Positions 24,953 through 33,649 of a stretch of DNA of 63,151 nucleotides are shown here, piece by piece. The position numbers and the translations under genes are program-made. The stretch lies in the NCBI RefSeq assembly GCF_003121585.1, contig NZ_QEOO01000029.1, positions 1-63,151 of the forward strand. Reading direction: 5' to 3'. The first letter of the stretch is position 1. Every line of letters begins with the position of its first letter. The DNA comes from Nocardioides speluncae (GTDB taxonomy: Bacteria > Actinomycetota > Actinomycetes > Propionibacteriales > Nocardioidaceae). Under the pieces are notes generated by a model, which searched no databases, was not told where the DNA came from, and saw nothing but the letters and a program-made list of their open reading frames with translations.

Positions 24953-26223
24953 AACAGGCCGGACCAGAACTCGGCGAACCCGGGGAAGGTCTTGGCGGTG
25001 GTGCCGACGTTCTCGACCAGGACGCCGTCCACGGCAGCGCCGATGATCACCGCGGCGTGTGCCATCCGGTGGTCGGCGTAGGTCCGGAACACCCCGCCGC
25101 GCAACGGCGCGGGCCGGATCGCGAGCCCGTCGGGCAGCTCGTCGACGTCGGCGCCGAGGTTGCTGAGCTCGGTGGCGAGCGCGGCCAGCCGGTCGGTCTC
25201 GTGGCCGCGGATGTGGGCGATCCCGCGCAGGTGGGACGGCGTCTCGGCGAGCGCGCACAGCGCCGCGATCGCCGGGGTCAGCTCACCGACGTCGCGCAGG
25301 TCGATGTCGATGCCCTGCAGCGCGTCGGGCCCGGTGACCCGGAGACCGGCGTCGACCAGCTCAACCCGGCAGCCCATCCGGGCCAGGATCTCGCGCAGCT
25401 CGTCGCCGGGCTGGGTGGTCTGCAGCGGCCAGTCGCGGATGGTGACCGTGCCGCCGGTCACCGCGGCCAGTGCCAAGAACGGCGCGGCATTGGACAGGTC
25501 GGGCTCGATCTCGCAGTTGACCGCGGAGATCGGGCCGGGCGCCACCAACCAGCGGTTGGCGTCGAAGTCATCGACCACCACGCCACGCTGTCGGAGCATC
25601 GCGATCGTCATCTCGACGTGCGGCAGCGACGGCACCTGCTTCCCGTCGTGTCGGACGTCGACGCCCTGCTCGTAGCGGGCACCCGCCAGCAGCAGCGCGG
25701 AGACGAACTGCGACGACGCGGACGCGTCGATGACCACGGTGCCGCCACGGACCGCCCCAGCACCGTGTACGGCGAACGGCAGCGCGCCGCGGTCGTCGTC
25801 GCTGATCTCTACGCCGAGCCCGCGCAGTGCCGTGAGCACCTCACCGATCGGCCGGTTGTGCATGTGCGGGTCGCCGTCGAACAGCACATCACCGGACGCC
25901 AGCGCGGCGACAGGCGGCACGAACCGCATCACCGTCCCGGCCAGGCCGCAGTCGACGCTGCCGCCGCCGGTCAGCTGTCCGGGAGTGACCGACCAGTCGT
26001 CACCGGAGGTGTCGACCGTCGCCCCCAGCGTGGTCAGCGCGGTAGCCATCAGCAGGGTGTCCCGCGACCGCAGCGCGCGCCGTACCACCGAGGGGCCGTC
26101 GGCCAGCGCGGCCAGCACCAGCGCCCGGTTGGTCAGCGACTTCGACCCTGGAAGGGACACCACGGCATCGACCGGTGCCTCCACACGGGGAGCCGGCCAC
26201 GGGTCGATCAGGGTCGTCGTCAC
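24949..26223 (-). CDS. aroA: 3-phosphoshikimate 1-carboxyvinyltransferase (EPSP synthase)
   Basis: A 424-residue enzyme of the shikimate pathway that joins phosphoenolpyruvate to shikimate-3-phosphate. Motifs are [20 protein letters not shown] at the N-terminus (substrate lysine and serine), [13 protein letters not shown] (the usual GNAGT region, here GLAGT), and [15 protein letters not shown] near the C-terminus. The length is normal. It is the first gene of a two-gene unit with rsgA. Confidence 0.93.
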   Translation of the reverse strand: MTTTLIDPWPAPRVEAPVDAVVSLPGSKSLTNRALVLAALADGPSVVRRALRSRDTLLMATALTTLGATVDTSGDDWSVTPGQLTGGGSVDCGLAGTVMRFVPPVAALASGDVLFDGDPHMHNRPIGEVLTALRGLGVEISDDDRGALPFAVHGAGAVRGGTVVIDASASSQFVSALLLAGARYEQGVDVRHDGKQVPSLPHVEMTIAMLRQRGVVVDDFDANRWLVAPGPISAVNCEIEPDLSNAAPFLALAAVTGGTVTIRDWPLQTTQPGDELREILARMGCRVELVDAGLRVTGPDALQGIDIDLRDVGELTPAIAALCALAETPSHLRGIAHIRGHETDRLAALATELSNLGADVDELPDGLAIRPAPLRGGVFRTYADHRMAHAAVIIGAAVDGVLVENVGTTAKTFPGFAEFWSGLL

Positions 26224-26232
26224 AGCCGAAGG

Positions 26233-27825
26233 CTACCGACCGGACGCCCGTTCGCCTTCCGACAGCGTCACCGTGGCCACGTCATTGGTGGTATCGGCGT
26301 TCTCGGTGTCGCCCAGCGGTACGACGGTGAAGGTGATCGTGCTGACGGTGGTGGGCCACTTCGTCAGCGAGAACTCGTAGGTCGTCGGCGTCTCGTCGAC
26401 ATCGCAGGAACGGAGCCGGCAGCGCGAGTCGTCGGTGCGCAGCAGGCCGAGCCCGCGGCCGTCGATCTGCAGGCTCGCCTCGCCGTCGGGCTCCAGGCCG
26501 TCGACACTGACCGTGATCAGCCACTGCACGCCCCACCGGTCGAGCGGGACCGCGCTGGCGGCGACCGTCAGGTCGAACGGCGCCGGCGGCGGCGTGGTCG
26601 GCGGCGGGGTCGGGGTGGGAGTAGGCGACGGCGGCTCCGAGGTCGGTGGCGGCGAGGGCGGTGGGCTCGGCGTCGGCGAAGGCTGGGTCGGTGTCGGCTC
26701 CGGGCTGGGCTCGGGGCTCGGGGTCGGCTCCGGCTCGGGCGTGTCGGCCGGCGGCGGGATCACCGCGGGCGGCGGCGGGGCCGGGTCGTCCTTGGGCGGT
26801 GGGTCCGCGGGCGGCGGGTCGGCGGGCGGCGGCGCCGGAGCCTCGCTGGCCGGCGGATCGGCGGGCGGGTCGGCAGCGGGCTTCTTCTCCTCGCCACCGG
26901 TGAGTGCCAGTGCCAGCACGGACGCGGCCACCACGGCCGCTGCAGCGACGCCACCCGCGGCGGCCGTCGCAGGCCCGTTGGCGGACACGAAGTCCTTGGC
27001 CCGGTCCACGAGCAGGAAGAGGCCGCCCTTCGCGGCGGCACCACCCGCGGCCACGGCGTACGTCGCGCCCGCGCTCCCGAGCAGCAGCGGCGCCAGGATC
27101 CCGGCCAGGTTGGAGTTGACCTCGATCAGTTCCAGGTAGATCGCGGTGCACTTGCGGCAGTCGTCGAGGTGCGCCTCGACCTTGCCGGCATCACGCCGCG
27201 ACAGCCCGCTTCGGATGTAGCCGCCGAGGTGGTCGTGGGTCCACCGGCAGTTGTCGTCGTCGATGTCCTGGGCGTGCATGTTGAGGAACGCCTGCCGCAG
27301 CCCCTCGCGAGCCCGGTAGGCGAGCGCGCTGACCGAGTTCGGCGACATGCCGAGCAGCTGGGCCACCTCGGCCGGCTTCTGGCCCTCGACCTCGGTGTGC
27401 CACAGCACCAGCTGCCAGCGCTCGGGCAGCGAGGCGAACGCCTTCGCGGCGGCCGCGTTCTCGAAGCCCGCCACGGCGGTGTCGGTGAACGGCACGCCCG
27501 GGTCGAACGACTCCATGTCGTCGGTGGTGTGCAGCTTCGAGGTGGCGCGGACCCGGTCCACGTGCAGCCGGCGTACGGCGGTCAGCAGGTAGGCGCGGAA
27601 GGCGACATCGGGCCCGCCGCCACGCTGCAGGACGCCCAGCACCTTCGCGAAGGCATCGGAGACCAGGTCGTCGGCGTCGCTCGGCGACAGCTGGCGGGCC
27701 AGCCGTCGGGCAGCCCCGACGTGCCGCTCGAAGAGCGCGCCGTAGGCGTCGACGTCGCCGCCGCGGACCGCCGAGATCAGCTCGGCGTCACCGGGGCCGT
27801 CGATGCGGGAGAGGGTTTCAGTCAC
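26233..27825 (-). CDS. ECF sigma factor with fused zinc-finger and membrane-anchored C-terminal region
   Basis: A 530-residue protein. Residues 1-180 are an ECF sigma factor (region 2 VSDAFAKVLGVLQR; region 4 LPERWQLVLWHTEVEGQKPA). Residues about 195-235 form an anti-sigma-like zinc finger with the HxxxCxxC pattern in EAHLDDCRKCTA. Hydrophobic stretches near 248-275 and 290-312 would anchor it, followed by about 110 residues rich in Pro/Asp/Glu/Ser/Thr, an extracytoplasmic wall-spanning linker, and a beta-rich C-terminal domain with two Cys (SRCRLRSCD). This matches self-contained ECF53-like sigma factors, which need release, perhaps by proteolysis. The signal is unknown. Confidence 0.82.
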   Translation of the reverse strand: MTETLSRIDGPGDAELISAVRGGDVDAYGALFERHVGAARRLARQLSPSDADDLVSDAFAKVLGVLQRGGGPDVAFRAYLLTAVRRLHVDRVRATSKLHTTDDMESFDPGVPFTDTAVAGFENAAAAKAFASLPERWQLVLWHTEVEGQKPAEVAQLLGMSPNSVSALAYRAREGLRQAFLNMHAQDIDDDNCRWTHDHLGGYIRSGLSRRDAGKVEAHLDDCRKCTAIYLELIEVNSNLAGILAPLLLGSAGATYAVAAGGAAAKGGLFLLVDRAKDFVSANGPATAAAGGVAAAAVVAASVLALALTGGEEKKPAADPPADPPASEAPAPPPADPPPADPPPKDDPAPPPPAVIPPPADTPEPEPTPSPEPSPEPTPTQPSPTPSPPPSPPPTSEPPSPTPTPTPPPTTPPPAPFDLTVAASAVPLDRWGVQWLITVSVDGLEPDGEASLQIDGRGLGLLRTDDSRCRLRSCDVDETPTTYEFSLTKWPTTVSTITFTVVPLGDTENADTTNDVATVTLSEGERASGR

Positions 27826-28006
27826 GTGTGGGTCAACGACCTTCGTCGCGAGGAATTGTCCGAATTCTAGAACACCCTAAGCCCGCCGGACCGGCGCAAA
27901 ACAAATTCTGTGGAACCGCGTCATGGCCCGGGACCTGGTCCGTCTCAGCGCTGAGATGCACCGTACGGGGGGTGGATCTTGATACCGAAACACGAGGGGA
28001 GCAATC

Positions 28007-28849
28007 GTGGGGATCTTTGCGACGCGTTCGCGGCGCACGACCGCCACGGACGGTCCCGAGGCGAGGAGGGAGCTGCCCGAACGGGTGCGAGCAGGATTGC
28101 CCGCACAGTTCGAGGCGGTAGGAGAGGCCCTCGCCTCGGGGTTGGGCTCTGCACGCGACTCTGCTGGTGTCGGCCGGGCGGAGGCCGCATGTGCCGAAGC
28201 GGGCCGTGAGCTGGCCCGCGACGGCGCGTCGCTGGACGAGGCCCTGGAGGGGCTTCGACTCACCAGCCTCGCGGTCATCGGCCTTGAGCCGGCGTACGTC
28301 GACATCCGCGCGCTCAGCAACGCGTGGAGCGAAGCCACCCTCGGCTACCTGCACCAATTGTCATGTGAGGACCCGATGACTGGCCTGGCCAGTCTGGCGC
28401 ACGTACGCAGCCGCCTCTCGGAGCTCTACAGGGGAGAGCTCCGCGAGCGCGGCCGCGTGCAGGAGGCGCACGCGCTGGTTGTTGCCAGCCTGCCTGCTGG
28501 ACCACCGGGCGAGCCGCAGGAGGGCGGCTCGCCCGGCCTCTTTCTTCTTGGGCCGGACGGCAGCCCGGAGGTCGGCCCGGACGCGCACCTGACCCGCACC
28601 CTGCGGATGGCCCGCCTCGGCGAGGCCGCCCGCACCGTCTTCGCCGGGCCCGAGACCATCGGCCGGGTCGGTCAGCACCGTGTCGTCGTACTCACCGACC
28701 GCGACGAGCTGCTCGGCCGGCGTGTCGCACTGCTACGCCGGATCCTCGGCTCCCTCGTCAACGCCGGCGACGCGCCGCGCGTGTGGATCGAGGGCCTGCC
28801 GTCGACCGACGCCGGCGCCGCGCAACTGCTGGACGAGCTCGCCCGCTGA
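28007..28849 (+). CDS. Hypothetical protein with degenerate GGDEF-like domain
   Basis: A 280-residue soluble protein. CEDPMTGLASLAHVRSRLSE near residue 125 resembles the entry of a diguanylate cyclase domain (DxLTGLxNR), but the GGDEF active-site motif and Mg2+ ligands are missing and the domain is short. The N-terminal 115 residues are helical and unassigned. It could be a non-catalytic c-di-GMP or signalling-partner protein, or a relic. The GTG start has a GAGGGGAG box. It is divergent from the ECF factor, so a regulatory link is possible but unproven. Confidence 0.6.
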   Translation: MGIFATRSRRTTATDGPEARRELPERVRAGLPAQFEAVGEALASGLGSARDSAGVGRAEAACAEAGRELARDGASLDEALEGLRLTSLAVIGLEPAYVDIRALSNAWSEATLGYLHQLSCEDPMTGLASLAHVRSRLSELYRGELRERGRVQEAHALVVASLPAGPPGEPQEGGSPGLFLLGPDGSPEVGPDAHLTRTLRMARLGEAARTVFAGPETIGRVGQHRVVVLTDRDELLGRRVALLRRILGSLVNAGDAPRVWIEGLPSTDAGAAQLLDELAR

Positions 28850-28882
28850 CCCGAGGCCCATCGATCCCGATAGCCTGGCCGC

Positions 28883-29641
28883 ATGTGCGGCCGCTATGCG
28901 TCGAGCAAGAGCAGTGACGACCTGATCGAGGAGTTCGAGGTCGAGGAGTCGCGGGTCGCTGAGCCGCTGGCGCCCGACTACAACGTGGCTCCCACCAAAG
29001 AGGTGTACGCCGTGATGGCGCGGCCGCCGTCCAGTGACAAGTCCGCGCCACCGCAGCGGCAGCTGCGGGTGCTGCGCTGGGGCCTGGTGCCGTCCTGGGC
29101 CAAGGACGCCGCGATCGGCAACAAGATGATCAACGCCCGGATGGAGACGGTCGCCGAGAAGCCGTCGTTCCGCCGGGCGTTCGCCTCCCGCCGCTGCCTG
29201 CTCCCGGCTGACGGCTACTTCGAGTGGTATCCCACCTCCGCCAAGACCAAGGCCGGCAAGCCGGTGAAGCAGCCGTTCTTCATCCGGCCCAAGGACGGCG
29301 GCAGTCTGGCGATGGCCGGCCTCTACGAGATCTGGCGCGACAAGTCGATCGAGGACGAGGACGAGCCGGGCGCGTTCCGCTGGACCTGCACCGTGCTCAC
29401 CACCGACGCGGAGGATGATCTCGGCAAGATCCATGACCGGATGCCGCTGATGGTGCCGCCGGAGCGGTGGCAGCGCTGGCTGGACCCGACGAAGGCGGAG
29501 AAGGACGACCTGCTCGCGCTGCTGGAGCCGGCCGCGCCGGGCCGGCTGGAGGCGTTCCCGGTGTCCAAGCTGGTCAGCAACGTCCGCAACAACGGGCCCG
29601 AGCTGGTCGAGCCACTTCCGCTCGAGGAGGCCGACCTGTGA
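28883..29641 (+). CDS. SRAP-domain abasic-site DNA-protein crosslinking protein (YedK/HMCES type)
   Basis: A 252-residue SRAP protein that forms a covalent thiazolidine link with abasic sites in single-stranded DNA, shielding them from error-prone processing. The catalytic Cys2 (MCGRYA), Asn34 (YNVAPT), the glutamate in DGYFEW and the histidine in IHDRMPLMV are all present, as is RWGLVPSWAKD. The length is standard. Its stop overlaps the start of the alpha/beta-hydrolase gene by 4 nt. Confidence 0.93.
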   Translation: MCGRYASSKSSDDLIEEFEVEESRVAEPLAPDYNVAPTKEVYAVMARPPSSDKSAPPQRQLRVLRWGLVPSWAKDAAIGNKMINARMETVAEKPSFRRAFASRRCLLPADGYFEWYPTSAKTKAGKPVKQPFFIRPKDGGSLAMAGLYEIWRDKSIEDEDEPGAFRWTCTVLTTDAEDDLGKIHDRMPLMVPPERWQRWLDPTKAEKDDLLALLEPAAPGRLEAFPVSKLVSNVRNNGPELVEPLPLEEADL

Positions 29642-30330
29642 GCACGGCCAAGTCGATCAGTACGCCGCAGGGCGAGGCCCGGCTGATCGCCAACCGGGCC
29701 CGGCATCCGGTGGCGACGCTGCTGCTCGGGCACGGCGCCAGCAACGGCGCCGACACCGGTGACCTGGAGACGCTCGCCAAGAAGCTGCCGCCGCAGGGCA
29801 TCACCGTGCTCCGGCTGGAGCAGCCGTGGCTGGTCGCCGGCCGCAAGGTCGCCTCGCCGCCGGCCGCGCTCGATGAGGCACTGATCGCGGTCGCCGACCG
29901 GATCCGGCCGCGCACGCCGATGGTGGTGGGCGGTCGGTCGGCCGGAGCCCGGTCCGCGGCCCGGTGTGCCCGTCAGCTCGGGGCCGCCGGCTGCCTGGCG
30001 CTGGCGTTCCCGCTGCACCCGCCCGGCAAGCCGGAGGCTCGCTTCGCGACTTCCCGGCCGTCGGCGGGGCCGACGGCCGGGAAGTCGCGCCTGGACGAGC
30101 TGAAGTCGGCCCGGGTGCCGACGCTGGTGATCCAGGGAGAGCGGGACCCGTTCGGCGCCCCGGAGGAGTTCCCCGGCGGCGTCGACGTGACCGTCGTCCC
30201 GTCGGCGGACCACTCGTTCAAGGTGCCCAAGCGCGCGGAGATCAGCCAGGTCGACGCCTACGCGATCATCGTCGAGGCGACCCTGGAGTGGATCGTGCGC
30301 GACGTCATCGGGAATCAGCCCGGTGGCTGA
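29638..30330 (+). CDS. Alpha/beta-hydrolase family protein (KANL3/Tex30 type)
   Basis: A 230-residue hydrolase. The oxyanion region is [10 protein letters not shown], the nucleophile elbow GGRSAGARS, the acid lies in QGERDPFG and the histidine in ADHSFK, so the triad looks complete. The GTG start overlaps the SRAP stop. A stretch of about 16 residues near residue 140 ([17 protein letters not shown]) is encoded by a perfect 45-bp palindrome and looks like an in-frame insertion in a surface loop. The substrate is unknown. Its 3' end contains a SigR-type promoter for the next gene. Confidence 0.8.
   Translation: MSTAKSISTPQGEARLIANRARHPVATLLLGHGASNGADTGDLETLAKKLPPQGITVLRLEQPWLVAGRKVASPPAALDEALIAVADRIRPRTPMVVGGRSAGARSAARCARQLGAAGCLALAFPLHPPGKPEARFATSRPSAGPTAGKSRLDELKSARVPTLVIQGERDPFGAPEEFPGGVDVTVVPSADHSFKVPKRAEISQVDAYAIIVEATLEWIVRDVIGNQPGG
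30045..30089. repeat. Perfect 45-bp palindrome inside a coding sequence
   Basis: Arms of 21 bp (CGCGACTTCCCGGCCGTCGGC and complement) flank a 3-nt GGG loop. It lies in frame within the hydrolase gene, encoding an extra loop. Confidence 0.85.
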
Positions 30331-30336
30331 GGTGTT
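30311..30336 (+). promoter_or_regulatory. SigR-type promoter upstream of sigR
   Basis: GGAAT (30311-30315), 18 nt, GTT (30334-30336) fits the Streptomyces SigR consensus exactly. It lies within the end of the upstream hydrolase gene, about 93 nt before the sigR start, and suggests thiol-stress autoactivation. Confidence 0.7.
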
Positions 30337-30428
30337 CTGCTCTCGTGCCCACCCTTCTCGCACCTGTGCCTCTCGTGGATGGGCCGCGCTTGCCGCTCGC
30401 GCCGCCGATCGACGTACCCTGGGGGACG

Positions 30429-31058
30429 ATGACTGACTCAATGACCGAGCCCGAGATCGACGTGGCGACGGAGACCGCCGAGGAGCGGACCGCCCGCTTC
30501 GAGCGCGACGCGCTGCCGTTCCTCGACCAGCTCTACTCCGCGGCGATGCGGATGACCCGCAACCCGCAGGACGCCGAGGACCTGGTGCAGGAGACCTTCG
30601 CGAAGGCCTACTCCTCGTTCCACCAGTTCCGGCCGGGCACGAACCTGAAGGCGTGGCTCTACCGGATCCTGACCAACACCTTCATCAACACCTACCGCAA
30701 GAAGCAGCGCCAGCCGCAGCAGTCGATGTCCGAGGACGTCGAGGACTGGCAGCTCGCGCGCGCCGAGTCGCACACCTCGTCCGGGCTGAAGTCCGCCGAG
30801 ACCGAGGCGCTCGAGCACCTGCCCGACTCCCAGGTCAAAGAGGCGCTGCAGCGGCTTCCCGAGGAGTTCCGGCTGGCCGTATACCTCGCTGATGTCGAGG
30901 GGTTCCCGTACAAGGAGATCGCCGAAATCATGGACACCCCGATCGGCACCGTGATGTCCCGGCTGCATCGCGGCCGTCGCCAGCTGCGCGACATGCTCTC
31001 GGGCTACGTGCGCGAGAACGACCTGCTCCGCACCAGCAACGGGGGAGGCGAGTCATGA
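30429..31058 (+). CDS. sigR: Redox-responsive ECF sigma factor SigR/SigH
   Basis: A 209-residue ECF sigma factor of group 12, directing the disulfide-stress response. Region 2 is [20 protein letters not shown], followed by [20 protein letters not shown]; region 4 is [20 protein letters not shown] with [20 protein letters not shown]. It ends in an overlap (ATGA) with its zinc anti-sigma gene rsrA. The start is ATG 30429, with 30441 possible. A SigR consensus promoter lies upstream. Confidence 0.93.
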   Translation: MTDSMTEPEIDVATETAEERTARFERDALPFLDQLYSAAMRMTRNPQDAEDLVQETFAKAYSSFHQFRPGTNLKAWLYRILTNTFINTYRKKQRQPQQSMSEDVEDWQLARAESHTSSGLKSAETEALEHLPDSQVKEALQRLPEEFRLAVYLADVEGFPYKEIAEIMDTPIGTVMSRLHRGRRQLRDMLSGYVRENDLLRTSNGGGES

Positions 31059-31318
31059 GCTACTCCGAAGACGACGGCGGCTGCGCCGACTACCTCGAGC
31101 GGATCGCCTACCTGATCGACAACGAGCTCGACGAGGCCGACTGCGCGGAGGTGCGGGTGCACCTCGACGAGTGCGGCCCGTGCCTGCGCAAGTACGACCT
31201 CGAGCTGACCGTGAAGTCGGTCGTCGCCCGGTCCTGCCACGAGTCCGCACCCGCCTCGCTCCGCGACCGGGTGCTGCTGCAGATCCGCGAGGTCCAGGTC
31301 CGGATCACCGACGCCTGA
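31055..31318 (+). CDS. rsrA: Zinc-binding redox anti-sigma factor RsrA
   Basis: An 87-residue ZAS-domain protein. The zinc motif is HLDECGPC (HxxxCxxC), with further cysteines in the N-terminal GGCADY, in ADCAEV and in ARSCHES that could form the regulatory disulfide. In the reduced state it binds SigR; oxidation expels zinc and releases the sigma factor. The start overlaps the sigR stop by 4 nt. Confidence 0.92.
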   Translation: MSYSEDDGGCADYLERIAYLIDNELDEADCAEVRVHLDECGPCLRKYDLELTVKSVVARSCHESAPASLRDRVLLQIREVQVRITDA

Positions 31319-31397
31319 CTGACATCTCCGCTGATTGGCACTTCCGCTCGCCGACCTGAGAGACTGGGTCGATTCCGCAGACTTCAGGAGGATCACC

Positions 31398-31472
31398 ATG
31401 GGCAAGACCGGACGCAAGCGCCGCGCGCGCAAGAAGAAGGGCGCGAACCACGGCAAGCGCCCCAACGCCTGA
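31398..31472 (+). CDS. Ribosomal protein bL37 (24 residues)
   Basis: The peptide MGKTGRKRRARKKK...NHGKRPNA, 24 residues with the ending ANHGKRPNA, matches actinobacterial bL37, the small basic protein seen in the mycobacterial 50S subunit. AGGAGG lies 6 nt before ATG 31398. It follows rsrA, its usual place in actinobacteria, and is short enough to be missed by gene callers. Confidence 0.9.
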   Translation: MGKTGRKRRARKKKGANHGKRPNA

Positions 31473-31488
31473 TCCAGGCGAACGCACC

Positions 31489-31518
31489 GAGCCCCCGAGC
31501 CATGCCGGCCGGGGGCTC
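31489..31518 (+). terminator. Terminator after bL37
   Basis: GAGCCCCCG/CGGGGGCTC forms a 9-bp stem with an inner GCC/GGC pairing, followed by GTCGCATTT. It closes the sigR-rsrA-bL37 region. Confidence 0.75.
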
Positions 31519-31547
31519 GTCGCATTTCTCGTGACAGGATCGCCGGC

Positions 31548-31913
31548 GTGGAAGCGACGCTCACCTTCACCGTCACCGAGTCCGACACAGCCGCTGCCAT
31601 CGGCTCCGGCAGCCTGCCCGTCCTCGGTACGCCGCGGCTGCTGGCCTGGTGCGAGGCCGCGACCTGCGCCGCAATCGACCCGACCCTGGGCGACGGGAGT
31701 ACGTCGGTCGGCACCCGGGTCACGCTTGAGCACCTGGCCGCCAGCCCGGTCGGCGCCTCCGTCGAGGTGACCGCGTCGTCGTCGTACACCGACGGCCGGC
31801 TGGTCCGGTTCACCGTCGCCGCCCGCGACGCCGGCAGTGGGAAGGTGCTCGGCACCGGAGAGATCACCCGCTTGGTCGTCGACGCCGACCGATTCATGTC
31901 CCGGATCTCGTAG
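31548..31913 (+). CDS. Hotdog-fold thioesterase (FlK-like)
   Basis: A 121-residue single hotdog domain. VLGTPRLLAWCEAATCAAID and TRVTLEHLAASPVGASVEVT match the fluoroacetyl-CoA thioesterase-like family, which hydrolyses small acyl-CoAs. The Thr, Glu and His catalytic residues of that family appear at GTPRLLAWCE and EHLAAS. The start is GTG 31548. The substrate is undefined. Confidence 0.8.
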   Translation: MEATLTFTVTESDTAAAIGSGSLPVLGTPRLLAWCEAATCAAIDPTLGDGSTSVGTRVTLEHLAASPVGASVEVTASSSYTDGRLVRFTVAARDAGSGKVLGTGEITRLVVDADRFMSRIS

Positions 31914-31950
31914 GGGAACCCGGGCCGCCGGCCAACGCGTCTCTTCGGTT

Positions 31951-32451
31951 ATGGGCAGGGATGACGAGTTCAGTGAGTACGTCGCGGCGCGATGGCCGCG
32001 GCTGGTGCGGTCGGCCGTCCTTCTCGGCTGCGCGCCGGCGGAGGCCGAGGACGTCACCCAGGCGGCGCTGACGCAGTGCCTGGTGAACTGGTCGAAGGTA
32101 CGCCGGGCAGCCGACCGCGACGCCTACGTCCACCGGGTGCTGATCAACACCTTCGTCTCCGGCCGGCGCCGCCACTGGCACGGTGAGAGGCCGACCGGTG
32201 AGCTCCCGGAGCGAGTGGTGGCCGACGAGACCGACTCGGTCGATCTCGCCGACGCCGTCTCCCGATCCCTCGGGCGGCTGAGCCACGACCAGCGAGCGGC
32301 GGTGGTGTTGCGCTACTTCGCACACCTCACCGAGGAACAGATGGTCGACGTGCTCGGAGTGGCTCCCGGCACCGTCAAGAGCCGGCTCTCCCGGGCCCTG
32401 AAGATCCTCGCCGACGACCCGAACCTCTCAGAACTGCGAGAACTGTCATGA
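31951..32451 (+). CDS. SigE-family ECF RNA polymerase sigma factor
   Basis: A 166-residue sigma factor of the actinobacterial SigE (SigE-x, SACE-type) family: region 2 EFSEYVAARWPRLVRSAVLL and EAEDVTQAALTQCLVNW, region 4 LSHDQRAAVVLRYFAHLTEE followed by GVAPGTVKSRLSRAL. ATG 31951 lacks a clear ribosome-binding site. Its stop overlaps the next gene by 4 nt, and that gene has anti-sigma architecture, so the two probably form a regulatory pair. Confidence 0.88.
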   Translation: MGRDDEFSEYVAARWPRLVRSAVLLGCAPAEAEDVTQAALTQCLVNWSKVRRAADRDAYVHRVLINTFVSGRRRHWHGERPTGELPERVVADETDSVDLADAVSRSLGRLSHDQRAAVVLRYFAHLTEEQMVDVLGVAPGTVKSRLSRALKILADDPNLSELRELS

Positions 32452-33365
32452 GCGACCGCGACCTCACCGACCTCCTCGAACGCCTCGGCGAGCGCGTCGA
32501 CGTCTCCCCGCCACCGCTGGCCGCGATGACCCGCGCCGCCGACCGCACCCGGCGACGGCGTACCGCCTGGGTGGTCGGCGGCGCCGTCGCTGCCGCCGTC
32601 GCGCTGGTGGCCGGGGGGACCCAGGTCATCGGCGACGGTCTCGCCGACGGCACCGACCCCCGGCCGCCCGCCGATCGCGCCGTCCCCGCCGGCATGCGCC
32701 TGGTCGGGCTTGGTCATGCCGCCATCGCCGTCCCCAACGACTGGGGCAGGAATGAGGTCGGATGCGGCACGCCGATCAAGGACACGGTCGTCATCGACCT
32801 CACCGTGACCCCGGCCTGCCTCATCCAACGTCCTGCAGATGTCGACGCCGTCCGGATCAACGTCGGTGTCCGGCGCGGTGGCGAGGACATCGAGATCGAC
32901 GGCACCGCCGCGAGGCGGACACCGACGACCTGTTCCCCCGGCCAGAACGACGAAGGGATCGTGACCTGCAGCGCCTCGATCTACGTTCCGTCGGAAGGTG
33001 TCGGGTTCGAGGCATCGTCGTCCACGAGCCGGGAGCGGGTCGACGAGATCCTGGACGAGGTCCGGATCCTCGATGACGAGGTCGGGGTACCCCTCTTCGA
33101 CCCGCTGGCGGGCCGAGTCTCGGCGGACAACTACGCGGAGCGGCTCCGCGACGCTGGCCTGACCATGGTGAAGAAGTGGGGGGCCGGGCAGGGACCCGCG
33201 GGCGCGATCCTCGACGTACAGCCGGAGTCGGGCACCGTCGTCGAGCCCGGCACCCAGGTCACCGTCACGGTCAACAGGCCGCGGTCGCCTTTGGATCAGC
33301 TAGAGCTGGGCTATCGGCAATCCGCGCCGCAGCGTCGCGCGACGAACCGCCGTACACCGAGCTGA
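32448..33365 (+). CDS. Membrane-anchored anti-sigma-like protein with PASTA domain
   Basis: A 305-residue protein. Residues 1-38 are cytoplasmic (DLTDLLERLGERVDVSPPPL, a common partner segment of SigE-type factors), residues 40-62 form a membrane helix, and the rest is extracytoplasmic. Near residues 222-278 a PASTA-like domain (NYAERLRDAGLTMVKKWGAG ... VQPESGTVVEPGTQVTVTVN) suggests binding of peptidoglycan fragments. The last 27 residues, after VNRP, look non-native because the downstream coding signal lies in another frame. It overlaps the sigma gene (ATGA). Confidence 0.75.
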   Translation: MSDRDLTDLLERLGERVDVSPPPLAAMTRAADRTRRRRTAWVVGGAVAAAVALVAGGTQVIGDGLADGTDPRPPADRAVPAGMRLVGLGHAAIAVPNDWGRNEVGCGTPIKDTVVIDLTVTPACLIQRPADVDAVRINVGVRRGGEDIEIDGTAARRTPTTCSPGQNDEGIVTCSASIYVPSEGVGFEASSSTSRERVDEILDEVRILDDEVGVPLFDPLAGRVSADNYAERLRDAGLTMVKKWGAGQGPAGAILDVQPESGTVVEPGTQVTVTVNRPRSPLDQLELGYRQSAPQRRATNRRTPS

Positions 33366-33376
33366 CCGATGCGCAG

Positions 33377-33649
33377 GTGCGGGCCGGTGCCACGGTGCGG
33401 CTGAAGGTCGGCGAGCGGGTCTTCTTCCACCGGCGTGGCGATATCACGGGTCTCTACGCCGCCGAAGTGAACGGCACCTCGCTCGACGTCAAGCATCTGC
33501 CGGCCGATGACCCCTATCCGCGCTACGCACATGCGGTGCGGGCCGGCACGACTATGGTCACGCTGACCTTCACGACCAATGGCAAGAAGTCCGAAATCGC
33601 CTTGATCACCATTGTCGTCACCGCTGACTCCGGTCAGAGCGAGCGGTAG
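33377..33649 (+). pseudogene. Orphan 3' fragment after the PASTA protein
   Basis: A 90-codon frame with protein-like composition (VGERVFFHRRGDITGLYAAE ... SEIALITIVVTAD), beta-rich and Thr/Val-rich. Coding character begins about 33290, inside the end of the PASTA gene but in a different frame. No ribosome-binding site or credible start exists; GTG 33377 is the first in-frame option. I read it as the tail of an exported protein whose 5' part was lost by a deletion or fused by a frameshift. It overlaps the convergent GNAT gene by 16 bp. Confidence 0.4.

Noticed and set aside
27841..27880. GGAAT sequence upstream of the tethered sigma factor as a SigR promoter
   Set aside because: GGAAT at 27852 lacks GTT at the required spacing in either orientation.
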